Below are positions 8,155-15,962 of a stretch of DNA of 64,000 nucleotides, one piece after another. The DNA is from Actinomadura barringtoniae (lineage in GTDB: Bacteria > Actinomycetota > Actinomycetes > Streptosporangiales > Streptosporangiaceae). Within the stretch, counting starts at the first letter, position 1. Every line of letters begins with the position of its first letter. Under the pieces are notes generated by a model that was not told the DNA's origin, made no database searches, and saw only the letters and a list, made by a program, of their open reading frames with translations. The position numbers and the translations under genes were made by a program. The stretch lies in contig NZ_JAGEOJ010000001.1 of NCBI RefSeq assembly GCF_017573505.1, positions 186,001-250,000 on the forward strand, in the 5' to 3' direction.

Positions 8155-9146
8155 GGTGCGTGGGCGGCAGGCTTGCGGATGGCGGCGGCGTCGACCAGGC
8201 GGGCGACCAGCTGTTCGTAGGACAGTCCGGCTGCGGCGAACATCTTCGGTACCTGGGATTCGGGCGTCATTCCCGGCATGGTGTTGACCTCGTTGAGGAC
8301 GGGTCCGTGATCGGTGAGGAAGAAGTCGATCCGGGCGACGCCGGCGCAGCCGAGCGCGTCGAACATCCGCAGCGCCGCATCGGTCAGGGCCGTTCGGCTC
8401 GTGTCGTCCAGGTCTGCGGGCACGCTGAACAGGGCCGAACCGTCGTACTTGGACTCGGTATCGAAGACGCCGTCGGCGTGGATCTCCAGTGGCGGCGCCG
8501 CCCATGGGCGGCCGTCGGCCTCTCGCAGGACGGCCACATCGATCTCCCGGCCCCGTACGACGTCCTCGATCAGGATCCGGTCGTCGAGCCGTGCCGCACG
8601 GCATAGCGCGTCGCGGAGCTGGAGGGCATCGCGCGCCAAGGCGACGCCGAAACTCGACCCGGCCGAGGCCGGCTTCACCACCACGTCCGCCTCGAACTCG
8701 ACGTCGGCGATCTCCGCCGCCGTCACCAGACGGGCGGGAGCGGTACGGATCCCGAGGGCCTCGGCCACGAGCTTGGTCGCCCACTTGTCCATGCCGATCG
8801 CTCCGGCGCGCAGACCCGAGCCGGCCATCGGCGTGTGCGCCAGGGCGCACAACGCCGCGAGGGTTCCGTCCTCGCCGCACGGGCCGTGAATCGCGGGGAA
8901 GACGACGTCGGCCCGTTCGATGACGCCCAATGCGGCCGCCAGGGAGTCGATGGCGCGCGACCCCAGTGCGTCGGCTCCTCGCCGCCACGTTCCGTCACGG
9001 TCGATGGTCAGCTCATCGACGTCGAATCCGGTGGCACGCAGCGCCTCTGCGACCGCTGCGGCAGTGGCCAGAGAGACGTCGTGCTCGGCGTTCTCTCCCC
9101 CGCCGAGCACGACGATCCGCCGCGTCATGCGATGCTGCCTCTTCAT
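8130..9146 (-). CDS. D-alanine-D-alanine/D-serine ligase family protein (Van-type context)
   Basis: An ATP-grasp ligase of about 338 residues, joining D-Ala to a second D-amino acid for the peptidoglycan stem. Visible motifs are GGGENAEHDVS near the N-terminus, HGPCGEDGT, KPASAGSSFGV and LNEVNTMPG near the C-terminus. The omega-loop reads FDTESKY, ending in Tyr rather than the His of D-lactate-using VanA/VanB ligases, so D-lactate is unlikely. Choosing between D-Ala and D-Ser from sequence alone is unsafe. The ATG at 9146 has a G-rich site; ATGs at 9164 (overlapping the racemase stop) and 9128 are alternatives. Its 3' end is built of tandem repeats. Confidence 0.88.
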   Translation of the reverse strand: MKRQHRMTRRIVVLGGGENAEHDVSLATAAAVAEALRATGFDVDELTIDRDGTWRRGADALGSRAIDSLAAALGVIERADVVFPAIHGPCGEDGTLAALCALAHTPMAGSGLRAGAIGMDKWATKLVAEALGIRTAPARLVTAAEIADVEFEADVVVKPASAGSSFGVALARDALQLRDALCRAARLDDRILIEDVVRGREIDVAVLREADGRPWAAPPLEIHADGVFDTESKYDGSALFSVPADLDDTSRTALTDAALRMFDALGCAGVARIDFFLTDHGPVLNEVNTMPGMTPESQVPKMFAAAGLSYEQLVARLVDAAAIRKPAAHAPLLAPDSS

Positions 9147-9160
9147 ACGGGGTTCCCCCC

Positions 9161-10291
9161 TCATGCGATGATCCTTTTCACGCGCGGGCCGATGCCGGTG
9201 ACGATGGTGTGCGGGATGGTTCCGGCCCAGCGCGCCCAGTCCCAGATCGCCGGGGTCGCTCCGCCGTCCGGGCCGAACACGGTCGCGGACGTACCGGCCG
9301 GGAAGGGCTCGGCCCCGGTGTCGATCACGATCTGATCCATCGAGACCCGTCCCGCGAGCTGGTAACGGCGCCCGTGGATCTCGACGCAGGCCTGAGGCGA
9401 GAGCTCGCGCGGGATGCCGTCTGCGTACCCGAGGGGCAGAACGCTCAGGTGGGTGGCGCGTTCGGTGACATAGGCGCCGTCGTAGCCGACCGGCGCGCCG
9501 GCCGGAACAGCCGCCGTATGCACGATCGGTGCGGTCAGCCGGGAGGCGCCGTGCATCGCCATGATCCCGGACGGGTCGATGCCGACCAGTCCGGCACCTA
9601 TGCGAACCATGTCGAAATGCGTCGCCGTATCGTTCAGCGTCCCTGAGGTGGCCGCGAGATGGGTGAACGGCGAGCCGAGGCCCGCCGCCCGTACCGCCCG
9701 CCGCGCCTCGCGCATGCGAGCGACCGCCGGTGCGTTCGCCTCGGGGTCGGCCCGGTCGGCCGACGGCAGATGCCCCATGACACCCACGACGCGGCCCCTC
9801 TGAGCCTGCTGACCTCGGCGAGCGAGGTCGATCAGTTCGTCCCATCGTGCTCGTGGGCAGCCGCCGCGGGACATTCCGGTGTCCACGTGCAGATGGATCC
9901 GCAAGATCGAGGGGGCTCGCGCGAGGAGCGCGCCGAGTTCGTCCACCGAGCCGACCGCGACATCGATCCTCGCGGCCGCCGCCTCTTCGGCGTCGATCCC
10001 GGAGGGGTGCAGCCAGGTGAGGATCGGCACCGCCAACCCCGCGTCGCGCAATGCCGAGGCCTCCGCGACGCTGGTCGTTCCGAGCCACCCGGCCCCGGCG
10101 GCGACGGCGGCCTTGGCGACCGTGGCGGCGCCGTGGCCGTAGCCGTCGGCTTTGACCACGGCCATGATCGTGCTGCCCGTTCGCGTACGGATCTTGGCGA
10201 CGTTCGCGGTCACCGCGACCGGCAGCGTCTGGAGGGTCGGCGGCGGAAACGTACCTGATCGGCGCTGAAGCGCAACGGATATCTGATTCAC
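9161..10291 (-). CDS. Alanine racemase-fold PLP enzyme (Ala or Ser racemase)
   Basis: A 376-residue fold-type III PLP enzyme. The PLP lysine is in VVKADGYGHGA (about residue 47). The second-domain segment PVGYDGAYVTER with VLPLGYADG supplies the opposite-face catalytic Tyr. It lacks the N-terminal membrane domain of enterococcal VanT. It would supply D-Ala or D-Ser to the adjacent ligase. The GTG at 10291 overlaps the M15 peptidase stop by 4 bp and has GGAGG five bases upstream; a GTG one codon earlier is less well placed. A housekeeping Alr elsewhere is expected, so this copy is probably dedicated to the local cell-wall-modification operon. Confidence 0.9.
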   Translation of the reverse strand: MNQISVALQRRSGTFPPPTLQTLPVAVTANVAKIRTRTGSTIMAVVKADGYGHGAATVAKAAVAAGAGWLGTTSVAEASALRDAGLAVPILTWLHPSGIDAEEAAAARIDVAVGSVDELGALLARAPSILRIHLHVDTGMSRGGCPRARWDELIDLARRGQQAQRGRVVGVMGHLPSADRADPEANAPAVARMREARRAVRAAGLGSPFTHLAATSGTLNDTATHFDMVRIGAGLVGIDPSGIMAMHGASRLTAPIVHTAAVPAGAPVGYDGAYVTERATHLSVLPLGYADGIPRELSPQACVEIHGRRYQLAGRVSMDQIVIDTGAEPFPAGTSATVFGPDGGATPAIWDWARWAGTIPHTIVTGIGPRVKRIIA

Positions 10292-11010
10292 CACCGCCTC
10301 CTCGGGCCCTTAGCCGGATCACCTGGATCCCCGTACATCGGCGGGCAATCGGCAGCGGCGGCAAGGGGACTCAGCCGGTAATGCCAAGGCCCATTGCCAT
10401 GCAACGGGCACAGCCCGAACGCGATGCCGTGGGCGCACGCCTCGGCCGCGGCATCTGGATGTGGCAGCCGAACGGGCTCGACCGTGCGGAATTCGAAATG
10501 CCACCATTCGTTTTCGTAAACGCGGTAGAGCCCGTACCGCCCGCCGTTCTGTTCCAGCCAGCGCGCGCCCTCGGTCGGTCGCACATCGATCGCGAGCCCC
10601 CGTACGTGCATGGATTCCTCCGGTGGCAGCACCCGCCGCCGCGCCGCCGAGATCGAGCCGGTACGCCGCACCTCCTCAGCGAAGATCCGGCGCTGTTCCG
10701 CCGCGTCGCGATGACCCGAGGTCAGCCCGATCAGCTGCCCGTCGCGCCAGAACGCCTCAGCCCGCGCGCACATGAACGCCGTCAGCGCCTCCGGTGCCAG
10801 CCCGCGGAGATCCTCGGCGGGGAACCGCAGACCCAGCGCCCATTGGCAGGCCAGAAAGCGGGCCCGGCCCGGCGCACGACAAGCGTTGCCCGGCGCATGA
10901 CAGGCGTTGCCCGGGGCACGGCAGGCGGCGAGCGGCACCAGCAGCACCGCGGCGAGCCGGGTGACGGTTGCCAGAACGCGTTCTTTGAACCTCAAAGCTG
11001 AATTCGCCAC
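10288..11010 (-). CDS. M15-family D,D-carboxypeptidase/dipeptidase, lipoprotein (VanY/VanXY-like)
   Basis: A 240-residue zinc peptidase that trims terminal D-Ala from peptidoglycan stems or D-Ala-D-Ala. Zinc and catalytic residues are in place: SMHVRGLAID (His135, Asp142) and ENEWWHFEF (Glu168, His171), with TSGHRDAAEQ before them. The N-terminus has a basic stretch, a hydrophobic helix and the lipobox LAAC (Cys30), so it is probably lipid-anchored outside the membrane. The mature N-terminus contains a 7-residue repeat, CRAPGNA, CHAPGNA, CRAPGRA, encoded by 21-bp repeats at about 10871-10933. It starts with GTG and is coupled to the racemase downstream. Confidence 0.88.
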   Translation of the reverse strand: MANSALRFKERVLATVTRLAAVLLVPLAACRAPGNACHAPGNACRAPGRARFLACQWALGLRFPAEDLRGLAPEALTAFMCARAEAFWRDGQLIGLTSGHRDAAEQRRIFAEEVRRTGSISAARRRVLPPEESMHVRGLAIDVRPTEGARWLEQNGGRYGLYRVYENEWWHFEFRTVEPVRLPHPDAAAEACAHGIAFGLCPLHGNGPWHYRLSPLAAAADCPPMYGDPGDPAKGPRRRW

Positions 11011-11085
11011 AACTCACCGCCGAGGGAAGCCCGAAGGCATGCGGACAGGCGGGCATGCGGGCATGTCGGCCCTGGGGTCAACCGG

Positions 11086-12225
11086 TCAACCCGCCGGGCA
11101 GAGGACGGACTCGCCGGCCTTGAAGATCGCGGAGAAGATGGGGTCGAGCTGATCGTCGACGACGCTCCGGGTGACGGACACGGCGAGCTGCTTGCGGCCG
11201 TCGGTGGAGAAGAACGTCATCGCGACGTAGCCGGGCGCGTCGCCGCCTTGCACCTTCAGGTCGTCTTCGCAGCTGCTGCCCGTGCTCCGCAGCGCGCCGG
11301 GCTTGGGCCCGCTGGTGAGGATCTTCTGCAGGTCCGGGGGCAGCAGCTTGCCCTGGTTGAAGGCTCGCTGGAACGCACTGACATCACGAGTGGTCGAGAC
11401 GACGCCGCCAGCACCGTTGCCCCAGCTGGCGTTGAAGCGATCCACGTCGCGCAGGGCGCCGCCGTCGTCGGGGTAGTAGCCGTGCCCGTGCGGGCCGTCG
11501 ATGCCTTCGGGCGGCTTGGTGGCGTGATAGGTCCGGGTCATGCCGAGCGGGTGGAACAGGCGCCGGTCGAGCTCGTCGGACAGGGAGTGGCCGGTCGACC
11601 TCTCGATGATCATGCCGAGGAGGGTGTAGTTGGTGTCGGAGTAGAAGTACTTCTCGCCGGGCGCGCCGGTGCGCGGCAGGCCCCGCGTCATCTTCACGAT
11701 GTCCATGGGCCGGTAGTGGGTGGTGAAGTCGAAGACGTTGAACGCCGGTACGGTCGTGCCGGGCTTGTAGAACCAGCCCGGGACGCCGGAGGTGTGCTGG
11801 ATCAGCTCCTTGATGGTGATCTGGTCGGCGAGTTCCACCAGCCCGCCGGTGGCCACCTCGGGCAACACGTCACTGAGCTTGTCCTCCAGGCCGAGCCTGC
11901 CCTCCTTGACGAGCTGGAGGATCACGGTGGCCACCATCCACTTGGACTGCGAACCGACGCGGAACCGGGCGTCCGCCGGGATCCTGCCGCCTTGGCCGTT
12001 GAGCAACCGAGACCCGGCGGTGCCACGGCCGGCAAGCCTGCCGTCCACATAGGCGCCACCGATCACACCCACGACGCCCGGTGTCTTGGCCACGTCCTCC
12101 ATGGCCTTCTGAACGTCGCCGACCTTGGTGGCACGAGCCGCCATCGCAGGCGAGACGACGGCCGGCAGAAGGGCCACCGTGAACGCGGCGGCAACGGACA
12201 TGCGTGTGAACGCAAGGGATTTCAT
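11086..12225 (-). CDS. Secreted serine hydrolase, beta-lactamase/D,D-peptidase (S12) fold
   Basis: A 379-residue protein with a signal peptide (1-29, cleavage near PAMAA). The nucleophile motif is SQSK (Ser92, Lys95) and a second motif YSDTNY matches the YSNTN region of the Streptomyces R61 D,D-peptidase. The usual HTG third box is not evident: the equivalent place reads QGGDAPGY. It may be a D,D-carboxypeptidase or a related esterase. It is the first gene of the minus-strand set leading to the M15 peptidase, racemase and ligase (75-bp gap), which fits a role in removing D-Ala-ending stems. Confidence 0.85.
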   Translation of the reverse strand: MKSLAFTRMSVAAAFTVALLPAVVSPAMAARATKVGDVQKAMEDVAKTPGVVGVIGGAYVDGRLAGRGTAGSRLLNGQGGRIPADARFRVGSQSKWMVATVILQLVKEGRLGLEDKLSDVLPEVATGGLVELADQITIKELIQHTSGVPGWFYKPGTTVPAFNVFDFTTHYRPMDIVKMTRGLPRTGAPGEKYFYSDTNYTLLGMIIERSTGHSLSDELDRRLFHPLGMTRTYHATKPPEGIDGPHGHGYYPDDGGALRDVDRFNASWGNGAGGVVSTTRDVSAFQRAFNQGKLLPPDLQKILTSGPKPGALRSTGSSCEDDLKVQGGDAPGYVAMTFFSTDGRKQLAVSVTRSVVDDQLDPIFSAIFKAGESVLCPAG

Positions 12226-12271
12226 GCCTCCACCGAAGACGGAGGGGCGTTGCTGTGGCGTATGCGTTTAT

Positions 12272-12290
12272 CGATACGCCAGCGATACGC
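12272..12290. promoter_or_regulatory. 11-bp-phased direct repeat, candidate response-regulator site
   Basis: CGATACGC occurs at 12272-12279 and again at 12283-12290, exactly 11 bp apart, 47-65 bp upstream of the serine-hydrolase start. A partial inverted copy (GGCGTATGCG at 12257) is next to it. Direct repeats spaced by one helical turn are the usual target of OmpR-family regulators, so the VanR-like protein is the natural candidate. The link is inferred. Confidence 0.5.
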
Positions 12291-12672
12291 GAGGTGTGCT
12301 CACCCTCGTTGGCGCAGCATGAAGGCCGCGACCAGAGGGGCAGTTGAGCCGCGGGAGAACAAAGACGCCCGTTCGGTCCGGGCCGCCGGTCAGGCCAGGC
12401 AGGGCAACCGGCTGCGGACGGCAACAAGGTCCCCACTCCCCCGCTGCGGAACGACAGCATGCTCACGACCGCTCAGGCGATGAGCTTCCCCATGGCCGCA
12501 CGAACCTTCCCGATCCCCAGCGCGCACCGTCCCCATGACTGCGCGCACCTTCCCGATCCCCTGCGCGCACCGTCCCGATGGCTGCGCTCAACGACCAGCG
12601 GGCCGCACTGGGATGGGGCCCCTGGCGCCGCTCGGGCACTGCGCGCGGGACGTTAGTGCCGTGCGCGGGACG
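12291..12672. other. Gene-free stretch with imperfect tandem repeats
   Basis: This gap between the serine-hydrolase promoter and the end of the molybdoenzyme gene contains near-identical blocks of about 44 bp (around 12499-12590, each with CCTTCCCGATCCCC then GCGCGCACCGTCCC) and further GCGCGGGACGT copies at 12648-12673. No protein-like frame is seen. Confidence 0.5.
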
Positions 12673-14946
12673 TCAGGCGGTGGCGGGCGGCCGGGATACC
12701 GACAGCTGCGGCGGAGTCCCGGCGTACGGCTCTATCTCGACGAGGGTCAGCTGGCCCGTACACCCTTGGCTGAGGGTTGAGGACGGCGCGTCGGCGGTGA
12801 GGACGTTGGGGTTTCCGTGGCGGCAGAACGATGGGTCGGTCGGGTCTGGGTCGTACCAGGCGCCGGTGGAGAGCTGGGCGACGCCGGGGCGGACGGCTTC
12901 GTCGACGGCCAGGCCCGCCAGGCAGGCTCCGCGGTCGTTGAAGATTCGCACCAGGTCGCCGTCACGGAGGCCGCGTGCCGCCGCGTCGGACGGGTTCATG
13001 CGCACCGGTTCGCGGCCGGCGATCTTGATCGACTGGCTGTGGGCGCCGACGTCGAGCTGGCTGTGCAGGCGTGACTTCGGCTGGTTGGCGACCAGTTGCA
13101 GGGCGAAGCGCGGCTCGGGCGAGCCGAGCCATTCGTCCGGTTCCAGCCAGACCGGGTGGCCGGGGCAGTCCGCGTAGGCGTAGCCATCGATGGTCGAGGA
13201 GAAGATCTCGATCTTCCCGGTCGGGGTGGTGAGCGGGTGCTGATCCGGGTCGGCGCGGAAGTCGGCGAACGCCACCTGTGGCTTGTCGGCCAGCGGCAGT
13301 TCGAGGCCGTCGCCCGCCCAGAACTCGTCGAAATCGGGGACCGGCCAGTCCCCGGTGGTGTCCTTCCACTCGTCGTAGAGGTGCCGCAGCCACTCCATCG
13401 TGGTGCGGCCCTCGGTGAAGTCCTTGCCGATGCCGAGGCGATCCGAGAGCTCGGCGAAGATGGCGTAGTCGTCGCGGGCCTGGCCGTGCGGTTCGGTGAG
13501 CGCGGGCATCGGGAAGAACATCCGGTCGTTCTGCCCGGAACCGAAGTCGTCGCGTTCGATGGTCATGGTGACCGGCAGCACGATGTCGGCGTGCCGGGCG
13601 GTCGCCGTCCAGAACGGGTCGTTCACCACGACCGTCTCCGGGCGGGTGAACGCCTCGCGCAGCCGGGCGAGGTCCTGGTGGTGATGGAACGGGTTGCCGC
13701 CGGCCCAGTAGACGAGCCTGATGTCCGGGTAGGTCAGCCGTTCACCGTTGTAGTCGTAGGGCGCGCCGGGGTTCAGCAGCATGTCGGCGATGCGCGCCAC
13801 GGGGATGTACGTGGAGACCGCGTTCCGCCCCTGCTTCAGCCGCGGCACCGAGATCCGGGGCGCGGGCTCGCCGACCAGGGCCGTGGAGCCGTATCCGTGG
13901 CCGAAGCCGCCGCCCGGGAGGCCGATCTGGCCGAGCATGGCGGCGAGGACCACGCCGAGCCACAACGGCTGCTCCCCGTGGCGGGCTCGCTGCAGCGACC
14001 AGCTGACGGTCACCAGCGTGCGCGCCGTCGCCATCTCGTGCGCGAGCCCTCTGATCCGCGTCGCCGGAACTCCGGTGATCTCCGACGCCCACTCCGGATC
14101 CTTGACGATGCCGTCGGTCTCGCCGCGCAGGTAACTCGCGAACCGCGCGTAGCCGACGGTGTAGCGATCCAGGAAACCACTATCGGCCAGGCCGTCGGCG
14201 TCCAGTACCTGGGCAAGAGCGAGCATGAACGCGGCGTCGCTACCGGGCCGCGGCGCGATCCATTCGGCCTGCGCCTCGGCGGGTGTGTCGTCGCGTAGCG
14301 GGCTGACCGAGACGAACCGGCAGCCGCGGGCCTGCGCGGCGCTCATCCAGCCGCGGTTGTGGTGCCGGGACACCCCGCCGGGCGACACGGCGGCGTTCTT
14401 GGGCGACAGCCCGCCGAACGCGACCACCAGCTCGGTCTGCTCAGCGAGCACCGACTTGGCCGTCGCCTTGTTCAGCAGCACGTTCACGTCGGCGATCACG
14501 TAGGGCAGCAGCACGGTCGAGGTGCCGAGGCTGTAGCTGTTGACGTGCCGCACATAGCCGCCGAGGCAGTTCAGGAACCGGTGCACCTGGCTCTGCGCGT
14601 GGTGGAAACGGCCCGCGCTGGCCCAGCCGTACGAGCCGCCGTACACCGCCTCGGCTCCGTGGTCGCGATAGACCCGGCGCAGCTCCCCGGCCAGGAGATC
14701 GAGCGCGGTCTCCCACGACACGGGCACGAACGGCTCGTCGCCGCGCGCAGGCGCCCCGGGCCCGTGGTCCAGCCAGCCCTTGCGCACGTGCGGCTGCGTG
14801 ATCCGGGCCGGATGATGCTGCGCGGAGGCGACGTTGTCGATCAACGGCATCGGCTCCGGATCCCCGCGCCACGCACGCACGCCGGTCAACCGCTCACCAT
14901 CGCTGACGGCCTCGAACGTCCCCCAGTGCGTCAAATGCACGCTCAT
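12673..14946 (-). CDS. Molybdopterin oxidoreductase, BisC/TorA-like S- or N-oxide reductase
   Basis: A 757-residue molybdenum enzyme of the DMSO-reductase family. It begins directly with the domain I sequence (LTHWGTF, as in BisC/TorA) and lacks the N-terminal 4Fe-4S cysteine motif and a Tat signal, which fits cytoplasmic biotin/methionine-sulfoxide-reductase-type enzymes. HVNSYSLGTST near residue 135 carries the serine expected to ligand Mo. PYDYNGERLTYPDIRLVYWAGGNPFHHHQD and the C-terminal cap domain (VRIFNDRGACLAGLAV) bind the two pterin cofactors. It is a single gene with no membrane or haem partner beside it. The exact substrate is unknown. Confidence 0.9.
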   Translation of the reverse strand: MSVHLTHWGTFEAVSDGERLTGVRAWRGDPEPMPLIDNVASAQHHPARITQPHVRKGWLDHGPGAPARGDEPFVPVSWETALDLLAGELRRVYRDHGAEAVYGGSYGWASAGRFHHAQSQVHRFLNCLGGYVRHVNSYSLGTSTVLLPYVIADVNVLLNKATAKSVLAEQTELVVAFGGLSPKNAAVSPGGVSRHHNRGWMSAAQARGCRFVSVSPLRDDTPAEAQAEWIAPRPGSDAAFMLALAQVLDADGLADSGFLDRYTVGYARFASYLRGETDGIVKDPEWASEITGVPATRIRGLAHEMATARTLVTVSWSLQRARHGEQPLWLGVVLAAMLGQIGLPGGGFGHGYGSTALVGEPAPRISVPRLKQGRNAVSTYIPVARIADMLLNPGAPYDYNGERLTYPDIRLVYWAGGNPFHHHQDLARLREAFTRPETVVVNDPFWTATARHADIVLPVTMTIERDDFGSGQNDRMFFPMPALTEPHGQARDDYAIFAELSDRLGIGKDFTEGRTTMEWLRHLYDEWKDTTGDWPVPDFDEFWAGDGLELPLADKPQVAFADFRADPDQHPLTTPTGKIEIFSSTIDGYAYADCPGHPVWLEPDEWLGSPEPRFALQLVANQPKSRLHSQLDVGAHSQSIKIAGREPVRMNPSDAAARGLRDGDLVRIFNDRGACLAGLAVDEAVRPGVAQLSTGAWYDPDPTDPSFCRHGNPNVLTADAPSSTLSQGCTGQLTLVEIEPYAGTPPQLSVSRPPATA

Positions 14947-15036
14947 GCGATAGATCGTAACTCTTCAAGCCACACCGGGCTCAAGACCCGTTCAGTCGAT
15001 GCGGCCGTCCGGGCGGGGACTCTGGCCGGGGGCGGG

Positions 15037-15951
15037 TTAGGCCATGGTGATCAGCACGTTGTCGGCCACGTTGCCTAGGAGGGTGTAGTCGGCTCGGGTG
15101 GGTTGCAGTAGGGAGCCGGGTACGTAGGGGGTTACGGGGCCGTGGGCTACCAGGCGGGCTATGAAGCGTTGCCAGGAGATGCCGCCTCCCAGGTCGCCGT
15201 CCAGCCAGAAGCTGCGGTGTTTTGCGCCCAGGATGTCGCGGGGGCCGATGGTGGCGGCCTTGGGTGGGACCCAGGACCAGTCGCCGCCGAAGGAGTGCAG
15301 GGCGTTTTGCATGATGGTCATGGGGTGCAGTTCGACCAGGCGGCTGGGTAGTCGTCGGTAGGCGTCCAGGTCGCCGTTTGCTTCGGCGCCCAGTTGGGGT
15401 TCCCAGAACGCTATGTGGCCGCTCCAGCCGATGCCGCCGTAGCAGACGTCGGCGCCGCCCAGGTCGGCTATTTGGTCGCTGTAGTGGGCGATGTTCTCGG
15501 TGGTCGGGAAATGGACGTTGGCGGGGTCGGGGCGCAGGTCGGAATCGATGAGGCCGAAGAAGCGGTCGTTCATTGCCTTGTGGAAGGAGCCGGGCCAGCC
15601 GGCGGGTGCGGTGTTGCCGTCCTGGTCGGCGTATTCGTCCATGTTGAACGTGATGACGTGGTCCATGCGGAGGCGTTCGGCGTTGATGAGGCGGGCGGCG
15701 ATTTCGTATTGGGGCATCGGGCCGCAGGGCAGGATCGCGACGAATTGGTCGCCGTTTTCCCGGGCGTCGCGGATGCGTCCGACCAGGTCCTCGGCGAAGG
15801 CCTCGTAGAACGAGGTGCGTTCTTGGATGACCCTGATGTGGAAATCGGGGTTGGGGTGTGTGGTGATGTCGGCGCGGGTGATCGCGCGGGCCTGGGCACA
15901 GGCGGCGGTGTCGCGGAACGGGAGGAATGAGGACAGGTCATAGGTGAACAA
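15037..15951 (-). CDS. Glucosamine-6-phosphate deaminase-like protein (NagB family)
   Basis: About 304 residues of the NagB/RpiA fold: VAILPCGPMPQYE, then ITFNMDEYAD with the active-site Asp, and GGIGWSGHIAFWEP where NagB has GIGxNGHIAFNEP. These substitutions are unusual enough that the substrate may differ slightly. NagB turns GlcN-6-P into Fru-6-P and ammonia. No ATG fits; a TTG at 15951 with GAGGAA upstream gives LFTYDLSSFLPF. It lies 11 bp after the ROK-regulator gene, in one operon with the permease, and opposite an exo-beta-glucosaminidase. This supports catabolism of glucosamine released from chitosan. Confidence 0.82.
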   Translation of the reverse strand: MFTYDLSSFLPFRDTAACAQARAITRADITTHPNPDFHIRVIQERTSFYEAFAEDLVGRIRDARENGDQFVAILPCGPMPQYEIAARLINAERLRMDHVITFNMDEYADQDGNTAPAGWPGSFHKAMNDRFFGLIDSDLRPDPANVHFPTTENIAHYSDQIADLGGADVCYGGIGWSGHIAFWEPQLGAEANGDLDAYRRLPSRLVELHPMTIMQNALHSFGGDWSWVPPKAATIGPRDILGAKHRSFWLDGDLGGGISWQRFIARLVAHGPVTPYVPGSLLQPTRADYTLLGNVADNVLITMA

Positions 15952-15962
15952 TGCGGTTCCTC

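Noticed and set aside
8130..9146. A D-Ala-D-lactate ligase (VanA type)
   Set aside because: The omega-loop ends in KY rather than carrying the His used for D-lactate, and vanH (lactate dehydrogenase) and vanX are absent.
8130..10364. A 744-codon frame apparently joining racemase antisense-frame sequence to the ligase
   Set aside because: Only the part from about 9146 down is ligase; the upstream part is an off-frame reading of the racemase gene, which has its own start and stop.
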